Origin: Bacillus pumilus
GTDB lineage: Bacteria; Bacillota; Bacilli; Bacillales; Bacillaceae
Direction of reading: 5' to 3'
DNA length: 64,000 nucleotides
Assembly (NCBI RefSeq): GCF_900186955.1
Contig: NZ_LT906438.1
Span: 434,001-498,000 of the forward strand
Positions 27,958 through 36,467 of the stretch are shown here, one piece after another. How positions within the stretch are numbered: position 1 is the first letter of the stretch; the number at the start of each line of letters is the position of its first letter. The notes beneath the pieces are model-generated. The model was given only the letters and a program-made list of their open reading frames with translations. It made no database searches and had not been told where the DNA came from. Both the position numbers and the translations under genes were made by a program.

Positions 27958-27986
27958 TTGACTGAACGTCTCGTTTCAGGTACTAT
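27958..27986 (+). promoter_or_regulatory. Sigma-A promoter before a 21-codon reading frame
   Basis: TTGACT (27958-27963) and TACTAT (27981-27986) are 17 bp apart, just after the chemoreceptor stop codon. Confidence 0.65.
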
Positions 27987-28035
27987 ATAGTTAATCAAAA
28001 CCTTGCTCACGCAATCAAAAGGGAGTGTTCCGGTC

Positions 28036-28101
28036 ATGAAAAAGAAAATATTGATGTTCTTACCTTGTGGCTATGGATACTCCACTGCTGTTTTCTTTTA
28101 G
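28036..28101 (+). CDS. Candidate 21-residue peptide
   Basis: A short frame, MKKKILMFLPCGYGYSTAVF plus F, with AAAGGGAG about ten bases before ATG 28036 and a good promoter 50 bp upstream. The peptide has a basic N-terminus and hydrophobic rest and holds one Cys. It could be a secreted or membrane peptide, or a leader controlling the RidA gene 78 bp downstream. No relative was recognised; the support is the promoter and ribosome site only. Confidence 0.4.
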   Translation: MKKKILMFLPCGYGYSTAVFF

Positions 28102-28178
28102 GATAGATAGAAATTGGTGAAGTCTGTCTACATGAAGAGAAATCTAGCAGAAAAATCAAAGTGAGTGAGGGAAATCAT

Positions 28179-28571
28179 ATGGAAAAAATCACAAGAAAAA
28201 ACCCAGAAAGTATGCCGAAGCCCGTTGGCAGCTATAGTCATATCACAAGAGTACCAAAGGGCGCGGCATTATTTGTTACATCGGGTCAAGTCGGAACAGA
28301 TATCGATGGACAGGTACCATCAAGTTTAAACGACCAGGTAACCAATACGTTTGAAAATATCAAAAAAATCCTTGAATCAGAAGGATTGAATGAAGAGCAT
28401 GTCATCAAGGTCAATATATGGGCAACAGAAGAAATCGACTGGGATCATCTATATCCTCAGTGGGATACGATCTTCAAAACAGCTTACCCATCAATGACGG
28501 TTGCTTATGTATCAGCTTTAGGATGGCCTGAGCTGAAAATTGAAATTGAGCTATGGTGCGCCGATATATGA
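28179..28571 (+). CDS. RidA/YjgF-family protein lacking the catalytic arginine
   Basis: A 130-residue RidA-fold protein (PKPVGSYSHITRVPKG at the start, FVTSGQVGTD, then WPELKIEIELWC at the end). The arginine that RidA uses for hydrolysing reactive enamine/imine intermediates (PARSCV in E. coli) is replaced here by PSMTVAYV, so it probably belongs to one of the Rid subgroups with other activity. The start is ATG 28179, behind GAGGGA; a GTG 18 bases upstream is in frame. Cytosolic. Confidence 0.82.
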   Translation: MEKITRKNPESMPKPVGSYSHITRVPKGAALFVTSGQVGTDIDGQVPSSLNDQVTNTFENIKKILESEGLNEEHVIKVNIWATEEIDWDHLYPQWDTIFKTAYPSMTVAYVSALGWPELKIEIELWCADI

Positions 28572-28573
28572 TC

Positions 28574-28604
28574 AAAAAAAGAACAGTGCAAACTGTTCTT
28601 TTTT
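28574..28604. terminator. Bidirectional terminator after the RidA gene
   Basis: AAAAAAGAACAGT and its complement form a 13-bp stem with a 4-base loop; it serves both convergent genes. Confidence 0.85.
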
Positions 28605-28842
28605 ACTTGAACCGAAACCGCTTTGTCATCCATGCAGCGATCAACGTAAAGACGGTGTAGATGATGACCCAAATGAGAAAGGATTCATCCCCGCCAATGT
28701 ATGTGTACATGAGAATGACGCTGGCTAACAGGACAATCAAAGTCGGCATCCAAACATTCTTCAAAAGCATTGTGCCAAAAATGCCAATCAGCACAGAAAG
28801 AATAGGGAAGCCAAATACAACGAATAAAATAAAAACAGCCAT
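28603..28842 (-). CDS. Small membrane protein, DUF2651 (YbeF) type
   Basis: A 79-residue protein with two or three membrane helices (residues 2-25, 28-50, 55-72) and a basic C-terminus (KRFRFK). Sequence features such as FGFPILSVLIGIFG and FLIWVIIYTVFTLIAAW resemble the DUF2651/YbeF family of Bacillus. ATG 28842 has AAAGGAG upstream; the longer reading to 28863 does not. It probably forms a pair with the next gene. Function unknown. Confidence 0.68.
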   Translation of the reverse strand: MAVFILFVVFGFPILSVLIGIFGTMLLKNVWMPTLIVLLASVILMYTYIGGDESFLIWVIIYTVFTLIAAWMTKRFRFK

Positions 28843-28867
28843 ATGACGAACTCCTTTTAACAAGTGT

Positions 28868-29161
28868 TTACATTAAAAAATAAAAGATCGACACTGCCAT
28901 GTGCGGAAGTGCAAAGATCATCATGAGAAAGGCCGTATCCAGACGCCACATGCGGTGTTCTTTCGTTTCAGAATGATAGGCGGCTCTTGTTTCATTTCCG
29001 CTTGTCCAAGCCCCCATTAGAAGCCCAGACATCATGATCCCGATAATAGAGATTCCACCACTGACCCATCCTATCCACTCATGGTGCTGCAAAATAATAG
29101 CGGCACTGCAAATCACAATCATCGAACAAACACCGGCGATAAAGGCATGTTTTTTTCTCAT
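28868..29161 (-). CDS. Small membrane protein, DUF5316 type
   Basis: A 97-residue protein with three or four hydrophobic helices and a charged loop near the middle (SGNETRAAYHSETKEHRMWR). The loop pattern fits the DUF5316 family found in Bacilli; function unknown. ATG 29161 follows AAGGAG. It lies 25 bp before the DUF2651-type gene, in the same direction. Confidence 0.65.
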   Translation of the reverse strand: MRKKHAFIAGVCSMIVICSAAIILQHHEWIGWVSGGISIIGIMMSGLLMGAWTSGNETRAAYHSETKEHRMWRLDTAFLMMIFALPHMAVSIFYFLM

Positions 29162-29185
29162 ACTGGTTCACTCCTTTAAACAGGA

Positions 29186-29563
29186 TTAGGAGACGGCATC
29201 ACATATTTCAATGAAATGACCATCAGGATCAGCGACATAAGCGACGGTTTGACCCCATGGTTTTTTTGCAGGTTCTTTGATGATCGAAACCCCTTTTTCC
29301 TTCATTGATGCAATGGTTTGTTCCACATCATCCACAACAAATCCAATCTCAAACGTTTGCGAGGATTGATTTGCTTCAGGGACAGGCAATCCAAGTGCAT
29401 CTTTGACATCCTGACGCGAGTTAATCGATAATGTCACGTCCCCCGTGTCAAACTCAACATAGGATTCAACCCTAAGTTTCATAGGAAAGCCAAGTACATG
29501 TTGATAGAAATGAATACTTGCCTCAACATCGTTTACATATAGAATGGTATATTTCATTTTCAT
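29186..29563 (-). CDS. VOC-family (glyoxalase fold) protein
   Basis: A 125-residue VOC protein with the two beta-alpha-beta-beta-beta modules: YTILYVNDVEASIHFYQHVLG at the start and AYVADPDGHFIEICDA at the end with the metal-ligand Glu. Such proteins are lyases, dioxygenases or antibiotic-binding proteins; nothing in the neighbourhood fixes the substrate. ATG 29563 has GGAG eight bases upstream; the frame extends to 29614 without a ribosome site. Confidence 0.8.
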   Translation of the reverse strand: MKMKYTILYVNDVEASIHFYQHVLGFPMKLRVESYVEFDTGDVTLSINSRQDVKDALGLPVPEANQSSQTFEIGFVVDDVEQTIASMKEKGVSIIKEPAKKPWGQTVAYVADPDGHFIEICDAVS

Positions 29564-29747
29564 GTGAAAAACTCCTCTCTCCATATACGTGTCAAAACCG
29601 GAAAGGTTTCCCACTCAGTGTACCATATAGGATATAAAGCATGTTTTATTCCAAAAAAATCAATATATTTAGCTCGATAGTCTTGAAAAACAAAAAGTGG
29701 TGACATATGATAAAAATGTAAAAATAGAAAAAATAGGGGGATTCTAC

Positions 29748-30017
29748 ATGTTGAAAAAAATCATGGTGGCTGTCTTGTCCTTAGGTCTTTTACTAAGCGT
29801 TACACAAGTCGACACCCACACTGCAGATGCAAAAACAGTCAAGTCCTACAAAAACTGCAAAGCGCTGAACAAAGTCTATAAAGGCGGCGTAGCGAAAAGC
29901 AAAAACACGAAAAACAAAGGCGGCAAAACAAAGTACAAGCCGTATGTGTCAAAAGCACTTTACCAAAAAAATAAGCGACTTGACCGTGATAAAGACGGGA
30001 TTGCATGTGAACGCTAA
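29748..30017 (+). CDS. Secreted excalibur-domain protein
   Basis: An 89-residue secreted protein. Signal peptide about residues 1-28 (cleavage near ADA), a lysine-rich middle with YKNCKALNKVYKGGV, and a C-terminal excalibur calcium-binding motif DRDKDGIACE. The two cysteines (YKNC and IAC) are typical of the domain, which often accompanies extracellular nucleases. ATG 29748 follows AGGGGG. Probably a small extracellular or wall-associated calcium binder. Confidence 0.82.
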   Translation: MLKKIMVAVLSLGLLLSVTQVDTHTADAKTVKSYKNCKALNKVYKGGVAKSKNTKNKGGKTKYKPYVSKALYQKNKRLDRDKDGIACER

Positions 30018-30026
30018 GCCAATGCG

Positions 30027-30052
30027 AAGAGACCTGTAACAAGGTCTTTTTT
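30027..30052 (+). terminator. Terminator after the excalibur gene
   Basis: AAGACCT and AGGTCTT form a short stem followed by T6. Confidence 0.7.
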
Positions 30053-30144
30053 CTATGGGATCAAACTCGTCCCTTTGTGCCATCTCCCTCTTTATATTAA
30101 AATAAAGATAGTTACAAAAAATGATACAAAGTGGGGTACTCAAT

Positions 30145-30900
30145 TTGTCCATTCAAGCTGATAAGAAAGACATCCGATTGATTGCCATTGATATGGATGG
30201 CACGCTGTTAAACAGTGAACACGTCATTCCAGAGGAAAATAAACAAGCCATTAAAGATGCTGAAGCAAAAGGGGTCCATGTGGTGATTAGCACAGGGCGG
30301 ACGCTGATGACATGCCGAGAGCTGGTTGAGCCGCTTAAACTGTCTTCTTACCTTGTGACAGCAAACGGAAGTGAAATCTGGGATTCAAACTTCCAACTGA
30401 TCGAACGAGATCTATTGCATCCTGATCATGTCCAAATGATGTGGGATCTAAAAAATAGATATGAAACCGATTACTGGGCTTCCACTGTGGAGAAGGTGTG
30501 GAGAGGTGAATTCCCAGAACGAATTCATGACCACGAATGGCTGAAATTCGGCTTTGAAATTCATGACGATGACGTTCGTGAGGAAGTGCTCAATACACTG
30601 AAAACAAATGGTCATCTAGAGATTACAAATTCAAGTCCAACCAATATCGAAGTCAACGCAGCTGGCATTAACAAAGCGGCAGCTCTTGCAAAGGTAGCAG
30701 AACGCATTGGCTGTACGATGGACAATGTCATGTCACTTGGCGACAGCCTAAATGATATGGCTATGATCCAAGAAGCCGGATTAGGCATTGCGATGGGAAA
30801 TGCGCAAGAAGTGGTAAAAGAAGCCGCTGATTGGATTACAGCTCCTAACACAGAACACGGTGTAGCAAAAGCCATCCAGCATTGGGTGCTGTCTAAATAA
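30145..30900 (+). CDS. ycsE: HAD-family phosphatase YcsE
   Basis: A 251-residue Cof-type HAD hydrolase. Motif I DMDGTLL (residues ~13-19), motif II STGR, motif III Lys and motif IV GDSLNDMAMIQEAG are all present with a C2-type cap. Such enzymes dephosphorylate sugar phosphates, flavin precursors or PLP; in B. subtilis, YcsE is one of the phosphatases implicated in riboflavin-precursor dephosphorylation. TTG 30145 is eight bases after GTGGGG; ATG 30121 lies upstream of that ribosome site. It precedes the ycsF operon as in B. subtilis. Confidence 0.85.
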   Translation: MSIQADKKDIRLIAIDMDGTLLNSEHVIPEENKQAIKDAEAKGVHVVISTGRTLMTCRELVEPLKLSSYLVTANGSEIWDSNFQLIERDLLHPDHVQMMWDLKNRYETDYWASTVEKVWRGEFPERIHDHEWLKFGFEIHDDDVREEVLNTLKTNGHLEITNSSPTNIEVNAAGINKAAALAKVAERIGCTMDNVMSLGDSLNDMAMIQEAGLGIAMGNAQEVVKEAADWITAPNTEHGVAKAIQHWVLSK

Positions 30901-30911
30901 AGAACATGATG

Positions 30912-30944
30912 AAAAAGCGAGAGGCGATATCCTCTCGCTTTTTT
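30912..30944 (+). terminator. Terminator after ycsE
   Basis: AAGCGAGAGG and CCTCTCGCTT form a 10-bp stem followed by T6. Confidence 0.85.
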
Positions 30945-31001
30945 ATGTCCTAGTTCTATTGTTATGTTTTCTGACAATGTCATGTGCAATCTATCCAAAA
31001 T

Positions 31002-31057
31002 TGATATAATCAATATAAATTCGAATATTCGGACTTTATGTTCCGTTATTCGGAACA
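31002..31057 (+). promoter_or_regulatory. Promoter and KipR-type operator of the ycsF-kipR operon
   Basis: An extended -10 (TGATATAAT, 31002-31010) without a good -35 is followed by TGTTCCG-ttatt-CGGAACA (31039-31057), a perfect 7-bp inverted repeat of the length and form bound by IclR-type regulators. KipR, encoded at the end of the operon, is the likely binder. The dyad lies between the promoter and AGGAGGG, where binding would block transcription. Confidence 0.6.
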
Positions 31058-31072
31058 ACAAGGAGGGATCCT

Positions 31073-31831
31073 ATGTATCAAGTAGATATCAACTGTGATT
31101 TGGGAGAAAGCTTTGGTCAATATACTATCGGTTCGGATGAACAAATTTTAGAATATGTCACCTCAGCCAACATCGCTTGTGGTTTTCATGCAGGAGATCC
31201 AACAGTCATGAGAAAAACCGTCAGAATGGCACTGGATAAAGGGGTCCGAATTGGCGCGCATCCGGGTCTGCAAGATTTAGTCGGCTTTGGCAGACGTCCA
31301 ATGGCGATTTCAGCAGAGGAAGCCTATGATCTCGTCGTCTATCAAATTGGCGCTCTATCAGCCTTTCTCAAAGCAGAAGGCGGCACGATGCAGCATGTCA
31401 AGCCACACGGCGCCCTGTACAACATGGCGGCTAAAAATACTGAATTATCTGAATCGATTGCGAAGGCTGTGTATCATGTCGATCCAAGTCTTGTATTATA
31501 CGGGCTTTCAGGCAGTGAACTTGCGATAGCAGGTGAGAGAATGGGTCTTCAAGTGGCGCATGAAGTATTTTCTGATCGGACCTATCAATCAGACGGGACG
31601 CTGACATCCCGCCGCGAACCACACGCACTCATTGAAGACGATGAACTGGCCGTTCAGCAGGTCGTTCGTATGGTGAGAGAAGGGAAGGTTCATACCGTTC
31701 AAGGGGAAGACATTTCGCTTAAAGCGGATACTGTCTGTATTCATGGAGACGGCATCCATGCGCTCCAATTTGCCAAAACTATTACATCAAAGCTAAAAGA
31801 AGCGAGCATTCATCTCAAAGCCTTTCAATAA
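31073..31831 (+). CDS. pxpA: 5-oxoprolinase subunit A (PxpA/YcsF)
   Basis: A 252-residue LamB/YcsF-family protein. The conserved start [20 protein letters not shown] and [15 protein letters not shown] with the two histidine-containing motifs ([25 protein letters not shown]) are intact. With PxpB (KipI) and PxpC (KipA) it cleaves 5-oxoproline with ATP to glutamate, removing a damage product of glutamine. First gene of the operon ycsF-ycsG-ycsI-kipI-kipA-kipR. Confidence 0.93.
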   Translation: MYQVDINCDLGESFGQYTIGSDEQILEYVTSANIACGFHAGDPTVMRKTVRMALDKGVRIGAHPGLQDLVGFGRRPMAISAEEAYDLVVYQIGALSAFLKAEGGTMQHVKPHGALYNMAAKNTELSESIAKAVYHVDPSLVLYGLSGSELAIAGERMGLQVAHEVFSDRTYQSDGTLTSRREPHALIEDDELAVQQVVRMVREGKVHTVQGEDISLKADTVCIHGDGIHALQFAKTITSKLKEASIHLKAFQ

Positions 31832-31857
31832 AAATCGTCATCAAAGGGGGAAACAGC

Positions 31858-33075
31858 ATGAAAAAAGAGGAAGTCAAGCACACGAAGGCACCAAAGGGGA
31901 ACCGGTCTATGCTGATGGGCGCAGCCTTTTTAATGGCGACGTCCGCCATCGGACCGGGATTTTTAACACAAACGACTGTCTTTACACAGCAGCTGGCGGC
32001 TAGCTTTGGGTTTGTCATTCTCATCTCTATTTTGTTAGATATTTTTGCGCAAACCAATGTATGGCGCATCATCGCTGTGTCAGAAAAACGAGGGCAGGAT
32101 ATTGCAAATATGGTTCTGCCGGGTCTCGGCTATGTCCTGGCCGTTTTGATTGTCATTGGGGGACTTGCCTTTAACATCGGAAATATCGCTGGTGCTGGTC
32201 TCGGTTTTCAGGTCATTTTCGGAGTCGATCCGCGAATCGGTGCAGGGGTCAGTGCTGCTATTGCTATTCTGATCTTTGTGATCAAAGAGGCTGGAAAAGC
32301 GATGGACCGTTTCACACAGATAGCGGGCTTTGTCATGATTGGTCTGATGCTGTATGTGGCGATTTCAACAGCACCGCCAGTTGGAGAAGCGGCAGTGAGA
32401 ACATTTGTCCCAGAGAAAATTGATATTTTATCCATTGTGACACTTGTAGGCGGAACAGTAGGCGGCTATATCGTCTTCGCTGGCGGACACCGCTTGCTGG
32501 ATGCAGGTATTAAGGGGAAGGAAGCATTGCCCCAAGTGACGAAAAGCTCTATTTTCGGTGTCCTCATTACGTCCATCATGCGTGTAGCACTCTTTCTTGC
32601 TACATTAGGAGTTGTCGCAAAAGGCTTGCAGATTGATCCATCTAACCCGCCTGCCTCTGTATTTCAACTAGCTTCAGGAAATATCGGATATAAAATGTTT
32701 GGCATTATTATGTGGGCTGCGGCAATTACGTCCGTCATTGGAGCAGCATATACATCAGTTTCCTTCTTTAAAACCTTCTCGTCAAAAATTGAGCAAAATC
32801 AACGTGGCATTATCATCGGCTTTATTGCCCTCTCGACCATTTGTTTTATTACGATCGGAAGACCTGTGAACATATTGATATTAGTTGGGGCAATCAATGC
32901 ATTGATCTTACCGCTCGCGCTTGGCACCTTGCTGGTAGCGGCTTATAAGAAAGACATTGTCGGGGATTATCGACATCCATTCTTTTTGACAGTATCAGGC
33001 GCATTTGTAGTTGTCATCATGGCAATGATGGGCGGATATACCATCATCAATGAAATTCCAAAACTATGGAGCTGA
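31858..33075 (+). CDS. ycsG: NRAMP-family transporter YcsG
   Basis: A 405-residue integral membrane protein with about 11 helices, related to NRAMP metal transporters but without the DPGN and MPH metal motifs (the first helix reads ATSAIGPGFLTQTT). Hence it probably carries an organic substrate; its place between pxpA and pxpB makes 5-oxoproline a reasonable guess. ATG 31858 follows AAAGGGGG. Confidence 0.85.
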   Translation: MKKEEVKHTKAPKGNRSMLMGAAFLMATSAIGPGFLTQTTVFTQQLAASFGFVILISILLDIFAQTNVWRIIAVSEKRGQDIANMVLPGLGYVLAVLIVIGGLAFNIGNIAGAGLGFQVIFGVDPRIGAGVSAAIAILIFVIKEAGKAMDRFTQIAGFVMIGLMLYVAISTAPPVGEAAVRTFVPEKIDILSIVTLVGGTVGGYIVFAGGHRLLDAGIKGKEALPQVTKSSIFGVLITSIMRVALFLATLGVVAKGLQIDPSNPPASVFQLASGNIGYKMFGIIMWAAAITSVIGAAYTSVSFFKTFSSKIEQNQRGIIIGFIALSTICFITIGRPVNILILVGAINALILPLALGTLLVAAYKKDIVGDYRHPFFLTVSGAFVVVIMAMMGGYTIINEIPKLWS

Positions 33076-33080
33076 ATCGA

Positions 33081-33872
33081 ATGAATATCTATCAAACATA
33101 TGAGCCTTCACAGATCAGAGAGTTGATTCGTAAAAAAGAAATCACAGGGCCAACGGCAGGCCTAGCAGAGGGATATGCTCAAGCCAACTTAATGATCGTC
33201 AAAAAGGAACTTGCCTTTGATTTTCTGTTGTTTTGTCAGCGCAATCCGGCTGCATGCCCCTTGCTTGATGTGCTGGAGCCGGGTGATCCAGTGCCGAGAC
33301 GGTCTGCACCTCATGCGGATATTCGTACGGACTTTCCTAAATACCGTGTTTACCGAAAAGGGATTCTTCAAGAAGAGGTGTCAGATATCTCTGCTTATTG
33401 GGAGGACGATATGGTTGCCTTTCTCATCGGCTGCAGTTTTACGTTTGAGCATGCGCTCATGCTGAATGATATCCCTGTTCGCCATATTGAAAACGGCCAT
33501 AACGTTCCGATGTATCAAACGAATATCGCTTGTGAAAGGGCGGGGGCATTTCATGGCCCGATGGTCGTCAGCATGAGACCCATTCCGGCGCATCAGATCA
33601 CAAGAAGTGTACAAGTGACGTCTAGGTTCCCGTCAGTTCATGGTGGCCCCATTCATATAGGTGACCCAGCGATGATCGGAATTGACAATGTGGATCAGCC
33701 GGACTTTGGAGAACCATCTGTGATCAAAGAAGGAGAGGTCCCGGTGTTTTGGGCATGTGGTGTGACGCCGCAAGCCATTGTCATGCATACAAAACCAGAC
33801 ATTGCGATTACCCATGCACCTGGGCATATGTTCATCACAGATCAACGAGATCAACAGCTTGGTGTGCTTTAG
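33081..33872 (+). CDS. ycsI: DUF1445 putative hydro-lyase YcsI
   Basis: A 263-residue DUF1445 protein (D-glutamate cyclase/hydro-lyase-like family). Conserved stretches include ITGPTAGLAEGYAQANL near the start, FLIGCSFTFEHALM, and ACGVTPQAIVMHTKPDIAITHAPGHM near the end. A related protein interconverts D-glutamate and 5-oxo-D-proline, which would fit this operon. ATG 33081 is preceded by GGAG within the end of ycsG; the frame also opens at 33066. Confidence 0.85.
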   Translation: MNIYQTYEPSQIRELIRKKEITGPTAGLAEGYAQANLMIVKKELAFDFLLFCQRNPAACPLLDVLEPGDPVPRRSAPHADIRTDFPKYRVYRKGILQEEVSDISAYWEDDMVAFLIGCSFTFEHALMLNDIPVRHIENGHNVPMYQTNIACERAGAFHGPMVVSMRPIPAHQITRSVQVTSRFPSVHGGPIHIGDPAMIGIDNVDQPDFGEPSVIKEGEVPVFWACGVTPQAIVMHTKPDIAITHAPGHMFITDQRDQQLGVL

Positions 33873-33890
33873 AAAGAGAGGGGTCCTCAA

Positions 33891-34637
33891 GTGGCATTTT
33901 CAACAATAAAAAATTCTATCACCTTCCACCCGTTAGGAGATGCAGCGATTGTTATTCAAGCAGGAGCAGACATATGTGAAGAAATTCATGAGCGTGTTGT
34001 GCAGCTGTTTTCTTGTATTGAACAGCATCCATTTGCCGGATATGTGGAAGCTGTTCAAGCCTTTACAAACGTGACTGTTTTTTACGAGCCGTACACCGTT
34101 TATCAATCGGCACCTCTTCAACAACAAGATTTGTCCCCCTATGAATGGGTGAAAAGCTATATTGAAACACTCCTTGAAGAGAAATGGCAGGAAGGGGTTC
34201 AGGCTAAGCGCCGCACTATCGACATACCGGTCTGCTACGGGGGAGAGTTGGGCCCTGATTTAGAAGAAGTCGCCCGGATCAATCGTTTAACACCAGAGGA
34301 AGTCGTGCGTATTCATACCTCAGGGACGTATCTTGTCTATATGATTGGATTTGCCCCAGGGTTTCCGTTTTTAGGCGGGCTGTCTGAAAAGATCGCAGCC
34401 CCGCGCAGAGAAACACCGAGAATGTCCATTCCAAAAGGATCTGTCGGCATTGCGGGAAAGCAGACCGGTGTTTACCCGATTTCCACACCTGGTGGCTGGC
34501 AGCTCATTGGACAAACTCCGCTGCCACTCTTTCGTCCAGACGAAAAAGTCCCAAGTCTACTGAGAGCAGGAGACGAAGTCAGATTTGTCCAAATGTCTGA
34601 AAAGGAATTTTTCAGCATGAAGGAGGCAGAACGTTGA
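33891..34637 (+). CDS. kipI: 5-oxoprolinase subunit B (PxpB/KipI)
   Basis: A 248-residue protein with the allophanate-hydrolase subunit 1 / cyclophilin-like fold. Key stretch: GTYLVYMIGFAPGFPFLGGL near residue 145, then VGIAGKQTGVYPISTPGGW. In B. subtilis it was first found as the inhibitor of the sporulation kinase KinA, and later as a subunit of 5-oxoprolinase. GTG 33891 follows GAGGGG. It overlaps kipA by four bases. Confidence 0.92.
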   Translation: MAFSTIKNSITFHPLGDAAIVIQAGADICEEIHERVVQLFSCIEQHPFAGYVEAVQAFTNVTVFYEPYTVYQSAPLQQQDLSPYEWVKSYIETLLEEKWQEGVQAKRRTIDIPVCYGGELGPDLEEVARINRLTPEEVVRIHTSGTYLVYMIGFAPGFPFLGGLSEKIAAPRRETPRMSIPKGSVGIAGKQTGVYPISTPGGWQLIGQTPLPLFRPDEKVPSLLRAGDEVRFVQMSEKEFFSMKEAER

Positions 34638-35647
34638 GTATTCATGTCATCAAGCCAGGAATGTTCACAACCATTCAAGATAAAGGGCGGAAAGGCTATC
34701 AAAAGTATGGCGTCTTAACGAGCGGCGGCATGGATGCGCTCTCGCTTAGAATTGCCAACATTCTCACAGGCAACGAGGAAAACGAAGCCGTACTGGAAAT
34801 CACATTAATGGGGCCGGGTCCTGTGTTGACATGTCACAAGGATGCGCTTATTGCAGTGACTGGCGCTGATGTAGAGATCGACATCGATGGAGAGCCAGCC
34901 CCTTTATGGAAGCCGCTTTTTATTCGAGCAGGAAGCACAATCACCTTTGGACCTTGTAAAAGAGGCTGCCGCGCTTACTTTGCTGTGGCAGGCGGATTCG
35001 ATGTAGAGCCGGTGATGGAGAGCAAAAGCACCTATGTGAGAGCAGGAATCGGTGGACTGAACGGACGTCCGCTTGAAAAAGGAGACGTCCTGTCCATTGG
35101 AAAGCCATCACTCGTAGCAAATCGATTGTCTGATAGACTCAAAAGCAATCTGAAACAGGCGGCGTACAGCGCACCCGATTGGACTGTAAGTTATACGCAT
35201 TTTTTACCGTTGCGGAAATCGCCCGTGATTCGGGTGCTGCCAGGGAGACACCTTTCTTTTTTTCAAGAATCATCTCAAAGCACCTTTTTCGAACAGCCTT
35301 TTCAGGTCACGCCTCAATCAGATCGCATGGGCTGCCGTTTGAAGGGGGAGCCGGTTCATTTAAAAGAAAAGCTTGAATTGATTTCTGAGGCGGTTGCCTT
35401 TGGTTCTATTCAAATTCCTCCTGACGGTCAGCCGATTATTCTGCTGGCAGATCGGCAAACAACAGGCGGATACCCGCGGATTGGAGAAGTTGCGACGGTC
35501 GATCTGCCGCTCATAGCACAAGCGATGCCTGGGGCGAATTTGTATTTTAAGCGAATCGACCATCAGGACGCGGAGCAGGCGCTATTTAAGCAAGAAGCAG
35601 AACTGAAGGAGCTTGCTGCTAGAATCAAGCTGGAAGCATTCGTTTAG
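34634..35647 (+). CDS. kipA: 5-oxoprolinase subunit C (PxpC/KipA)
   Basis: A 337-residue allophanate-hydrolase subunit 2-like protein: IKPGMFTTIQDKGRKGYQKYGV at the start is the family hallmark (FTTIQDKGR), followed by a long beta-rich domain; QTTGGYPRIGEVATVDLP is at the end. It binds KipI and completes PxpABC. TTG 34634 follows AGGAGG and overlaps the kipI stop. Confidence 0.92.
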   Translation: MSIHVIKPGMFTTIQDKGRKGYQKYGVLTSGGMDALSLRIANILTGNEENEAVLEITLMGPGPVLTCHKDALIAVTGADVEIDIDGEPAPLWKPLFIRAGSTITFGPCKRGCRAYFAVAGGFDVEPVMESKSTYVRAGIGGLNGRPLEKGDVLSIGKPSLVANRLSDRLKSNLKQAAYSAPDWTVSYTHFLPLRKSPVIRVLPGRHLSFFQESSQSTFFEQPFQVTPQSDRMGCRLKGEPVHLKEKLELISEAVAFGSIQIPPDGQPIILLADRQTTGGYPRIGEVATVDLPLIAQAMPGANLYFKRIDHQDAEQALFKQEAELKELAARIKLEAFV

Positions 35648-35655
35648 AAAAGGGG

Positions 35656-36422
35656 ATGGCCATGCAAAATACAAATAAAACCGTCGTGAAATCAATGGAG
35701 ATTTTGCGGCTGTTTATCGCTCGTGACCAATTAACGTTAAATGAAATGATCGAGCTTTCCAGCATGCCGAAAACGTCTGTGCACCGCATGGCGAGCTCTT
35801 TAACCGATATGGGGTTATTAGAAAAGCAAGATTCAGGTGCTTATCGGTTAGGACTGATGTTTCTAGAATACGGTCAGCTTGTGGCGGATCGCCTTGATAT
35901 TCGGAGACTTGCAAGACCATTTATGGAAGGCTTGCGGGATGAAGTGGGAGAAGCTGTACAGCTCATCGTTCGTGAAGGAGACGAAGCCATTTACGTGGAT
36001 AAAATTGAAGGGACGCAGCCTGTTCGTCTCTACACCGCCGTCGGCAGGCGCTCTCCCCTGTATGCAGGAGCCTGTGCGAGAAGTATTCTCTCCTTTTTAC
36101 CAGAGAACGAGAGAATCGCCTATATCGATTCGATTGAGCTAGGGAAAATTGGAATCGGAACCATTACAGATAAAGAGGTTCTTCGAAACATACTGGAAGA
36201 ATCAAATGAGCGGGGCTATACGTTAAGTTATTCGGAGCTTGAAAACTATACAGCTGCGGTTGGAGCTCCTATATTCAATCACCTTGGAGAAGTCACAGCA
36301 GGTATTAGCATTGCAGGTTTGAAGCAGGTTATCAAAAAGAACGTCTTCCATACTTAATTGAACAAGTCAAAAAAGCCGCGAGCGGTATCTCCAGAGAATT
36401 AGGCTTTCATCTAGATAAATAA
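35656..36422 (+). pseudogene. kipR: IclR-type regulator KipR with a C-terminal frameshift
   Basis: An IclR-family repressor: winged helix (residues ~8-65, LTLNEMIELSSMPKTSVHRM) and effector domain (~80-230). The frame from ATG 35656 stops at 36357 (233 residues), its last ~11 residues unlike the family. From GCA 36324 the next frame encodes AGYQKERLPYLIEQVKKAAS and GISRELGFHLDK to a stop at 36420-36422, the usual IclR C-terminus. Adding one base near 36322-36324 gives ~255 residues, close to KipR of B. subtilis (250). So there is a one-base deletion or a sequencing error. The protein may retain DNA binding; the last helix would be lost. Last gene of the kip operon. Confidence 0.75.
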
Positions 36423-36454
36423 AAAGCCAATGACCGTTAAGATCATTGGCTTTT
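36421..36454. terminator. Terminator between kipR and azoR2
   Basis: AAAGCCAATGA and TCATTGGCTTT form an 11-bp stem usable from both sides. Confidence 0.85.
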
Positions 36455-36467
36455 CGCGTTCAGTTTA

